Positions 1-5,180 of a DNA stretch of 6,420 nucleotides are shown here, piece by piece. A program made the translations under genes and the position numbers. The stretch comes from Bacteroidota bacterium. Lineage in GTDB: Bacteria; Bacteroidota; Bacteroidia; Bacteroidales; PUMT01. A model generated the notes under the pieces. It was not told the origin of the DNA. It saw nothing but the letters and a program-made list of their open reading frames with translations, and searched no databases. The DNA lies in assembly GCA_003556985.1 (NCBI GenBank), contig PWPZ01000218.1:1-6420 (forward strand). Reading direction: 5' to 3'. Position 1 is the stretch's first letter, and each line of letters begins with the position of its first letter.

Positions 1-243
1 GCTTCCCTTGCCTTTCTGTACAAAGCCTATCTTATGATAGGCTTTTACGGGGAAACCGATTACCTGAGCCTGTCCTATTTCATCGTATTTTTGATCCTTC
101 CTTTATCACTGTTGTTTTATAAAGTATTTAAGGCCCGGAAAAAATCCGATTATAAAAATGCCCATAACCTTGCCAAGCTTATCATGCTGGCGGGAATCTT
201 TTATTCATTTGTGGTGAGATATATAATTATATCTGTTTACTAA
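1..243 (+). CDS. C-terminal 80 residues of a membrane protein, probably a UbiA-family prenyltransferase (5' end outside window)
   Basis: The reading frame is open from base 1 to the TAA at 241-243, so this is the tail of a longer gene; the ATG at 34 is probably internal. The 80 residues contain two hydrophobic stretches that look like transmembrane helices (around residues 24-40, LSYFIVFLILPLSLLFY, and 60-79, LIMLAGIFYSFVVRYIIISV). A basic, polar loop lies between them (KARKKSDYKNAHNLAK). A charged loop followed by a helix starting 'KLIMLAGI' resembles the C-terminal end of UbiA-type prenyltransferases, such as the geranylgeranylglycerol-phosphate or dihydroxynaphthoate enzymes. From memory, such a gene often sits next to maf in Bacteroidota. 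The catalytic Asp-rich motifs of UbiA would lie upstream of the window, so the family call is inference; another small polytopic membrane protein remains possible. An 85-bp gap separates it from maf. Confidence 0.5.
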   Translation, partial: ASLAFLYKAYLMIGFYGETDYLSLSYFIVFLILPLSLLFYKVFKARKKSDYKNAHNLAKLIMLAGIFYSFVVRYIIISVY

Positions 244-328
244 ACCTGTATCAGGAGAAAGCCATAGCCGGAACAAAAGCAATTCAGAGAGAGAAAATTA
301 ACCAGCAGCCAAAAACCTTTGATGCAAT

Positions 329-919
329 ATGTCTGAACTGTACGACAAATTCATAAACCACCGGATAATACTTGCTTCCAAATCACCGCGGCGTCAGGAG
401 CTGCTAAGGGGACTGGGGATTGAATTTGAAGTCAGCAATCCCCCGGGAGTTGAGGAAACCTATCCGGCGTCACTAACCAAAACTGAGATTCCGGTGTATC
501 TTGCCGGCAAGAAAGCAGGTGCCCTTGATAATCTGATGGACGAAAGGACCGTTATTATTGCAGCCGATACTATAGTATGGTGCAATAATACGGTTATCAA
601 CAAGCCGGCCGGCCGAAATGATGCCATCGGGTTCCTTAACGAACTTTCCGGGCGCAGCCACCAGGTTGTTTCCGGAGTCTGTGTAAAAAGCAGTAACCGG
701 ACCGACTCGTTTTATTCTCTGACCACCGTTTATTTCAGGAAGCTGGAGGCCACTGAGATCCTGTTTTATGTAGATAATTACCGGCCCTACGATAAAGCTG
801 GTGCCTACGGAATTCAGGAATGGATCGGTTATGTGGGAATTGAGTCAATTGAGGGCTCCTATTTCAATGTGATGGGATTACCGGTAGACAAGGTTTACAA
901 AGCCCTCAGGGAGCTGTGA
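329..919 (+). CDS. maf: Maf-family nucleoside triphosphate pyrophosphatase (YhdE-like, dTTP/UTP type)
   Basis: This 196-residue protein has the full length and motif order of the Maf/HAM1-like pyrophosphatases. These cytoplasmic enzymes hydrolyse non-canonical or excess nucleoside triphosphates to the monophosphate and PPi, and they have been linked to cell-division arrest. The N-terminal substrate loop is ILASKSPRRQELL (S19-P20-R21-R22). The metal/catalytic motif is AADTIV (D80). GRSHQVVSGV lies at 108-117 and YDKAGAYGIQ at 154-163. The last motif, with Gln163 in the 'GAYGIQ' context, is the YhdE (dTTP/UTP) form rather than the YceF (m7GTP) form; the specificity call is inference from that motif. 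The continuation EWIGYVGIE…GSYFNVMGLPV is typical of Bacteroidota homologues. An in-frame TGA at 320-322 fixes the ATG at 329 as the first possible ATG start. No clear Shine-Dalgarno precedes it. It probably shares a transcript with the upstream membrane protein gene. Confidence 0.95.
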   Translation: MSELYDKFINHRIILASKSPRRQELLRGLGIEFEVSNPPGVEETYPASLTKTEIPVYLAGKKAGALDNLMDERTVIIAADTIVWCNNTVINKPAGRNDAIGFLNELSGRSHQVVSGVCVKSSNRTDSFYSLTTVYFRKLEATEILFYVDNYRPYDKAGAYGIQEWIGYVGIESIEGSYFNVMGLPVDKVYKALREL

Positions 920-1001
920 TCTGTCTGACGCCGCACTTTCTTAATTTCAATAAAGCGGATCAAACCTGCATGACAATCAATATTACAATTAAAATACCAT
1001 T

Positions 1002-3155
1002 ATGACACGTTTCCAGACCACCTTGCTTTTATTTCTCCTTACTTTCCTTCCGGTTTTCCCGGGGGAAGGTATGTGGCTTCCCCTTCTTGTTGACAGGTAT
1101 AATCTTGAAGAAATGCAGAAAAAGGGATTTCGCCTTTCGGCCGAAGACATATACAGTGTTAACCGGCCCAGCATGAAGGATGCAGTTGTTCGGATCGGCG
1201 GATGTACAGGGGTTGTGGTTTCCGACCAGGGCCTTGTGCTGACCAATCATCATTGTGCCTACCGTTCAATCCAGTCGCACAGCAGCGTCGACAATGACTA
1301 CCTCACCGATGGCTTCTGGGCTATGACCACTGATGAGGAGCTTCCCAATCCCGGTCTGACAGTCACCTTTACCGTGAGGATGGAGGATGTTACCGACAGG
1401 GTGCTTGCCGTTATTGATGAGGGGATGGATGAAAATGAAAGACAGGCAGCGATAGATGCAATCTCCCGCAGTATAGCAGAAGAAGCCATGGAAGGTACCC
1501 GATACGATGCCGATGTCAACGCATTTTATTTTGGTAGCGAATACTATTTATTTGTTTACGAGGTGTTTGATGATGTCAGACTTGTTGGCGCACCGCCTTC
1601 CTCCATCGGAAAATTCGGGGGCGATACCGATAACTGGATGTGGCCCCGTCATACCGGCGATTTTGCTTTTTTCAGGATCTATGCTGACAGTGATAACAAA
1701 CCGGCCGGGTATTCGGAAGAAAATGTTCCTTATAGTCCGCCAGTTTCCCTCCCCGTTTCTGCAGGAGGAGTCCGTGAAGGCGATTTTACCATGGTGTACG
1801 GATTTCCCGGATCCACACGGCAGTACCTGACATCTCAGGCAGTGGAGATCATTACCGGACTGACCAATCCCCATAATATACGGCTGAGAGATGAGCGGCT
1901 TGCCATTATGGGAAGAGAAATGGAAAAAAGTGATACTGTCAGGATCAAATATGCCTCTAAATTCGCCGGGGTGAGTAATGCCTGGAAGCGGTGGCAGGGA
2001 GAAAACAGGGGACTTGCCCGGCTTGATGCCACGGGTAGGAAAAAGGCACTTGAGGATAAGTTTGCCGCCTGGGTTGAGGATGATGCCGGGCGAAGAGAGA
2101 GATACGGGGATCTGCTTCCTTCGTTTGACAGCCTTTACAGCCGGCTTGAGTATTATACCCTGCCAATGGAATATGGCAGGGAAGCTTTATATGCCATTGA
2201 GTCGGTCAGGTTTGTTAATGATTTTATCCGGTTAACCGATGCATATCTGATGAATCCCGAAGAGTACGATGCTGATTTCCTGATGGTGCTGCTTGAAACG
2301 GCAACTGAAAATTTCTTCAGGGATTATCACCGGCCCATCGACCGCCAGGTGTTCGGCAAAATGCTGGAAATGTACATGGATAATATTGATGAGGAATTCC
2401 ATCCCTCATTCTTTGAGAAGGTGATAGATGATTTTGATTCCGATTTCAGTCTGTTTGCCAGCCATGTTTATAATTCAAGTTTTTTCGTAAGCAGGGAGGG
2501 AGTGGATGAACTTCTTGAGAATTATGCAGCTGATATGGCTGAGCTTATTGAGGATGATATCCTTGTGCGGATAGTCCGTGACATCAGATCGTTGTATATT
2601 GACCGGGTTACCGTTGCCTGGCATGAGGTCAATGATCAGCTGGTCCCCAGGTATCGTTTGTTTGTAGAAGGCCTTAGAATGATGGAGCCCGGCAGGGCAT
2701 TTTATCCGGATGCCAACCGGACCCTGAGGGTAGCGTACGGGCAGGTAAAAGGTTATTCACCCCGGGATGCCGTTTATTATGAAAAATATACAACTCTTTC
2801 CGGTGTTATTGATAAAAACAGGAGCGGTATTTCCGATTATGTCATACCACAAAAATTAAAAGAACTCTATGATGAAGGTGATTTCGGCTCCGGGTCCGTA
2901 GACGGGGAAATGAGAGTCGGATTCATCGCATCAAACCATACCACCGGGGGTAATTCCGGTAGCCCTGTCATAAATGGCGATGGTCAGCTTATCGGGATAA
3001 ATTTTGACAGGGTTTGGGAAGGAACCATGAGCGACATTATGTTTGATCCTGAAAAATGCAGGAATATCAGCGTTGATATAAATTACATCCTTTTTATTAC
3101 TGAAAGGTTTGCCGGTGCCGGTCATTTACTGGAGGAGATGACTATTTTACAGTAA
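1002..3155 (+). CDS. dpp11: Secreted S46-family dipeptidyl-peptidase, DPP11-type (Asp/Glu-specific)
   Basis: This 717-residue protein matches the usual length of S46 peptidases, which remove N-terminal dipeptides from peptides in the periplasm of asaccharolytic or protein-degrading Bacteroidota. A signal peptide (residues 1 to about 21, hydrophobic LLLFLLTFLPVF) leads directly into the family's mature start, EGMWLP. The chymotrypsin-like catalytic residues are His84 in TNHHC, Asp220 in WPRHTGDF and Ser652 in TGGNSGSPVIN. The His-Asp spacing of 136 residues equals that of P. gingivalis DPP7 (H89, D225). Cys68 and Cys85 could form the disulfide next to the active site. An alpha-helical insertion (about 290-570) separates the two halves of the protease fold. 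Arg670 lies 18 residues after the serine, exactly as Arg673 follows Ser655 in P. gingivalis DPP11; DPP7 has Gly there. Cleavage after Asp/Glu at P1 is therefore likely. It lies 82 bp from maf and is closed by the hairpin terminator at 3263-3304. Confidence 0.93.
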   Translation: MTRFQTTLLLFLLTFLPVFPGEGMWLPLLVDRYNLEEMQKKGFRLSAEDIYSVNRPSMKDAVVRIGGCTGVVVSDQGLVLTNHHCAYRSIQSHSSVDNDYLTDGFWAMTTDEELPNPGLTVTFTVRMEDVTDRVLAVIDEGMDENERQAAIDAISRSIAEEAMEGTRYDADVNAFYFGSEYYLFVYEVFDDVRLVGAPPSSIGKFGGDTDNWMWPRHTGDFAFFRIYADSDNKPAGYSEENVPYSPPVSLPVSAGGVREGDFTMVYGFPGSTRQYLTSQAVEIITGLTNPHNIRLRDERLAIMGREMEKSDTVRIKYASKFAGVSNAWKRWQGENRGLARLDATGRKKALEDKFAAWVEDDAGRRERYGDLLPSFDSLYSRLEYYTLPMEYGREALYAIESVRFVNDFIRLTDAYLMNPEEYDADFLMVLLETATENFFRDYHRPIDRQVFGKMLEMYMDNIDEEFHPSFFEKVIDDFDSDFSLFASHVYNSSFFVSREGVDELLENYAADMAELIEDDILVRIVRDIRSLYIDRVTVAWHEVNDQLVPRYRLFVEGLRMMEPGRAFYPDANRTLRVAYGQVKGYSPRDAVYYEKYTTLSGVIDKNRSGISDYVIPQKLKELYDEGDFGSGSVDGEMRVGFIASNHTTGGNSGSPVINGDGQLIGINFDRVWEGTMSDIMFDPEKCRNISVDINYILFITERFAGAGHLLEEMTILQ

Positions 3156-3228
3156 CGGACATATATGCCCTGCAGATTCACAGGGATGCAGGCAGGTTCA
3201 TCTTCTTTCCGCAATGCATTATCCAGCT

Positions 3229-3247
3229 ATTTAAAACAGTTTTAAAT
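3229..3247. repeat. AT-rich perfect palindrome in the 3' region of the S46 peptidase gene
   Basis: ATTTAAAAC-A-GTTTTAAAT is a perfect inverted repeat with 9-bp arms and a 1-bp centre. It lies 73 bp after the peptidase stop codon and 15 bp before the terminator stem. As RNA the loop would have to open by several bases, leaving a weak AU-rich hairpin. As DNA it looks like a possible protein-binding palindrome, but it matches no operator I recognise. Its role is unknown. Confidence 0.4.
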
Positions 3248-3262
3248 TTTGTTTTTATTACA

Positions 3263-3304
3263 AAAAAGGGTAAAACATGACTTTTGTTATGTTTTACCCT
3301 TTTT
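3263..3304 (+). terminator. Rho-independent terminator of the S46 peptidase gene, probably bidirectional
   Basis: The arms 3263-3278 (AAAAAGGGTAAAACAT) and 3289-3304 (ATGTTTTACCCTTTTT) are perfectly complementary over 16 bp, with a 10-nt loop (3279-3288). The stem ends in five A:U pairs whose 3' strand supplies the U tract, so it can work on either strand. It lies 108 bp after the peptidase stop and separates that gene from the hydrogenase operon, which must therefore have its own promoter. Confidence 0.9.
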
Positions 3305-3353
3305 GCATATAATACATTTAGAAGAGTCTTAAAAGAAAATGATAATTTTTCTA

Positions 3354-3371
3354 TTGTTAATAAATTAACAA
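3354..3371. promoter_or_regulatory. Rex operator (redox-sensing repressor binding site) upstream of the hydrogenase operon
   Basis: The sequence TTGTTAA-TAAA-TTAACAA is a perfect match to the Rex box form TTGTTAA-N4-TTAACAA known from clostridia; the TTGTGAA-N4-TTCACAA form is known from other Gram-positive bacteria. Including flanking bases the palindrome is 20 bp (3353-3372, 9-bp arms and a 2-bp centre). Rex senses the NADH/NAD+ ratio: it binds when NAD+ dominates and leaves when NADH rises. The site lies 53 bp before the hydC start, between the terminator and the operon, where it could block a promoter. A weak Bacteroidota -7-like element (TAATTTTT, 3343-3350) just upstream would place the operator over the transcription start. 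No rex gene is in the window, so the regulator itself is inferred. Confidence 0.78.
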
Positions 3372-3388
3372 TGTTACAGAAATAACAA
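3371..3388. promoter_or_regulatory. Possible second, degenerate Rex half-palindrome pair
   Basis: The sequence ATGTTAC-AGAA-ATAACAA matches TTGTTAA-N4-TTAACAA at 11 of 14 defined positions, with a TGTTA/TAACA inverted repeat at its core. It directly abuts the perfect site (sharing base 3371), and the two centres are 17 bp apart. It could be a weaker tandem operator. Because the leader is very AT-rich, chance is a real alternative. Confidence 0.35.
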
Positions 3389-3424
3389 ATAACTCATCTA
3401 TTATCTAACTTAAAAAGAAAAAAG

Positions 3425-3892
3425 ATGCCAGAAGTTCAGGAATTAGTTAAAAGTTTGGCCGATAAATACGGGAGAAAGAGAGAAAATCTGCTTCATATTT
3501 TGCAGGGCATAGTCGAACAGGAAAGATATTTGTCCGACACGGCTCTCACCGAAGTAGCCCGGGAACTTGACATGTCGGCGGCACAGGTTTATGGAACAGC
3601 AACGTTTTATACATTTCTGGATACCGAACCCAGAGGAAAATATGTAATCAGGGTATGCCGTACCATTACCTGCGACATGAAAGGGAAGAACCAGATTATT
3701 CAGGCTATTGAAGACTCTCTGAAGATTAAGCTCGGAGAAACCTCCCACAACAAAAAGTTCACCCTTCTTGAAACCAATTGTCTGGGATGGTGCCATGAAG
3801 GCCCGGCAATGCTTATAAATGATCAGGCTTATACCAATCTTAACATTGATAAGGCAATTGAGATCATTACCGATTACGCCACCAATAAATAA
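3425..3892 (+). CDS. hydC: NAD(H)-linked [FeFe]-hydrogenase, NuoE-like [2Fe-2S] subunit HydC (HndA-like)
   Basis: This 155-residue protein is a complete NuoE/24-kDa-type thioredoxin-fold ferredoxin. A helical N-terminal domain (about 1-65, with the family stretch VYGTATFYTFL at 55-65) precedes the [2Fe-2S] domain. The ligands are Cys78 and Cys83 (CRTITC) and Cys119 and Cys123 (CLGWC), the C-x4-C…C-x3-C pattern of the family. The following HEGPAMLIND resembles HoxE/HoxF and HydC more than respiratory NuoE. No signal peptide is present, so it is cytoplasmic. As first gene of the operon, followed by a NuoF-like flavoprotein and an [FeFe]-hydrogenase, its role should be electron transfer within the HydABC complex, not complex I. 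The ATG at 3425 follows a purine-rich leader (AAAAAGAAAAAAG) without a Shine-Dalgarno. The only recognised control site is the Rex operator 53 bp upstream. Confidence 0.93.
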   Translation: MPEVQELVKSLADKYGRKRENLLHILQGIVEQERYLSDTALTEVARELDMSAAQVYGTATFYTFLDTEPRGKYVIRVCRTITCDMKGKNQIIQAIEDSLKIKLGETSHNKKFTLLETNCLGWCHEGPAMLINDQAYTNLNIDKAIEIITDYATNK

Positions 3893-3900
3893 AGTAAAAA

Positions 3901-3945
3901 ACCATGCAGAGAATTTTACAAAAACGCAGAGATCTTAAGCATGGT
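3901..3945 (+). repeat. Inverted repeat in the hydC-hydB intergenic leader, overlapping an 18-codon mini-ORF
   Basis: ACCATGC (3901-3907) and GCATGGT (3939-3945) are perfect 7-bp complementary arms around a 31-nt loop, in the 93-bp gap between hydC and hydB. A mini-ORF (ATG 3904 to TAA 3960, MQRILQKRRDLKHGVSAD) starts inside the left arm. It has no convincing ribosome binding site and no recognisable product. The structure could be an RNA processing or stability element that sets subunit ratios, or chance; I cannot tell. Confidence 0.3.
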
Positions 3946-3970
3946 GTTTCAGCGGACTAAAATAAAATAA

Positions 3971-3976
3971 AAGGAG
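3971..3976 (+). promoter_or_regulatory. Strong Shine-Dalgarno of hydB
   Basis: AAGGAG lies 9 nt before the hydB ATG at 3986. It is notable because the other starts in this window lack a clear Shine-Dalgarno, as is usual in Bacteroidota. It supports the ATG at 3986 as the start and so the short N-terminus of HydB. Confidence 0.65.
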
Positions 3977-3985
3977 AACAGCATC

Positions 3986-5146
3986 ATGACATATAACAAA
4001 TTAAAAAGAGTAGACCTTATTTTTCATGAGGATTGTGAGTGCCGCCAGGTGCTTGAAAAAACATTTGCAAAATCCAATGACGAGATCGTAAATGACATTC
4101 TTGAGTCGGGCCTGAAGGGAAGGGGAGGAGCCGGTTTTCCGACCGGACTGAAATGGAAGTTTACTGCAGAGCAGCCGGCTGATGAGCGTTTTGTGATATG
4201 TAACGCCGACGAGGGAGAGCCCGGTACTTTTAAGGACAGGGAAATACTTTTCAAGGTACCCAGCAAGGTTTTCAGCGGAATGGCAGTCTGTGCCAAAGTT
4301 ATCGGAGCAAAAAAAGGATATATCTATCTCCGTGGAGAATACCGCTTCCTTTTACCCGAACTGCGTAAGGCGCTTGATGCATTTCATCGCGACATAAAAG
4401 ATCTTCTGGATTTCGAAATATTGATTCAGATGGGCAGCGGTGCATATATATGCGGTGAGGAAAGTGCGCTGTTCGAATCAATGGAAGGTAAAAGAGGAGA
4501 ACCGAGAAACAAGCCTCCCTATCCGACTGTTGCAGGGTTCCGTAATAAGCCCACCGTGATAAACAATGTTGAAACTCTTGTTTACGCCTTTATGATATGC
4601 AAGCACGGGCCCTTGAAATTTAAAGAGCTGGGCACATCCGATTCCCGTGGTTCCAAGGTATTTTCTGTTTCCGGAGATACACCCATACCGGGTATATATG
4701 AGCTGGAGCTGGGCATGTCGCTCGACAATTTCGTGGAGGAATTTGGCGATGGCGACACAAAGGCTGTACAGGTTGGGGGTGCCGCAGGTTTCTGTGTTCC
4801 CAGGAAGAAGCTTAAAGAAACAATTATTGGTTTTGAAGGGGTTCCTACCGGAGGATCCATGAAAGTTTTCAATTCATCCCGTTCTATGTATAATGTATTA
4901 CATAATTACCTGGAGTTCTTTGAGGAAGAATCATGCGGCCAGTGTACACCCTGCCGGGTGGGATGCCAGCAGTTGATCAAGGGCATAGAGGCAGTGAAAA
5001 AGGGTGAAAGAAAAGGTGCATACCTGGATCAGCTTCTCAAGCTCAGCGACACCATGAAAATAGCCTCAAAGTGCGGACTGGGGCAATCGGTTGCCAACTC
5101 TTTCTCCTCAATAGTCGGGAACTTCAGGGAAGAAATGATTTATTAA
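3986..5146 (+). CDS. hydB: NAD(H)-linked [FeFe]-hydrogenase, NuoF-like FMN/NAD(H)-binding subunit HydB (short form)
   Basis: This 386-residue cytoplasmic flavoprotein subunit should oxidise NADH (or reduce NAD+) through FMN and pass electrons to Fe-S clusters. The FMN/NADH motifs are GRGGAGFPTGLKW (45-57), NADEGEPGTFKDR (73-85) and YICGEESALFESMEGKRGEPR (154-174). The SLBB-like region (about 226-271) includes PGIYELELG. The N3-type [4Fe-4S] cluster is held by Cys317, Cys320, Cys323 (SCGQCTPCR) and Cys363. PTGGSMKVF (287-295) and TPCRVG resemble the HoxF/FdsB group. The protein starts directly at the NuoF core and stops right after the N3 domain. It thus lacks the N-terminal thioredoxin-like [2Fe-2S] domain and the C-terminal 2x[4Fe-4S] domain of bifurcating HydB (about 600 residues). 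No frame break is seen: the start has a good AAGGAG, and hydA begins 34 bp after the stop, so the short form looks genuine. Confidence 0.93.
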   Translation: MTYNKLKRVDLIFHEDCECRQVLEKTFAKSNDEIVNDILESGLKGRGGAGFPTGLKWKFTAEQPADERFVICNADEGEPGTFKDREILFKVPSKVFSGMAVCAKVIGAKKGYIYLRGEYRFLLPELRKALDAFHRDIKDLLDFEILIQMGSGAYICGEESALFESMEGKRGEPRNKPPYPTVAGFRNKPTVINNVETLVYAFMICKHGPLKFKELGTSDSRGSKVFSVSGDTPIPGIYELELGMSLDNFVEEFGDGDTKAVQVGGAAGFCVPRKKLKETIIGFEGVPTGGSMKVFNSSRSMYNVLHNYLEFFEEESCGQCTPCRVGCQQLIKGIEAVKKGERKGAYLDQLLKLSDTMKIASKCGLGQSVANSFSSIVGNFREEMIY

Positions 5147-5180
5147 TGCATTACTGAATTCAAAAATTAAAAACAAAGAA

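Noticed and set aside
989..1246. Reverse-strand ORF over the start of the S46 gene
   Set aside because: It lies opposite a clear signal peptide and catalytic His motif and has no protein-like features of its own; a shadow of the real gene.
3165..3245. 26-codon ORF after the S46 peptidase (MPCRFTGMQAGSSS…)
   Set aside because: No ribosome binding site, no recognisable motif, and it runs into the AT-rich palindrome; most likely untranslated 3' sequence.
3284..3313. TTGTTA-N18-TATAAT, which looks like a sigma-70 promoter
   Set aside because: The -35 part lies in the loop and arm of the terminator, and Bacteroidota primary sigma factor uses a TTTG/TAnnTTTG pattern instead; probably a by-product of AT-rich sequence.
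3343..3350. TAATTTTT as a Bacteroidota -7 element for hydC
   Set aside because: It is one base from TAnnTTTG and well placed just upstream of the Rex site, but the only -33 candidate (TTTA, 3317-3320) is poor and 22 bp away; too weak to list as a feature.
3443..3796. 117-codon reverse-strand ORF over hydC
   Set aside because: It lies antisense to a complete, conserved NuoE-like gene and has no recognisable motif.
3986..5146. hydB considered as a frameshifted or truncated pseudogene because of its length
   Set aside because: All core NuoF motifs and all four N3 cysteines are intact, the start has a strong AAGGAG, and hydA follows after 34 bp, so there is no room for lost domains.
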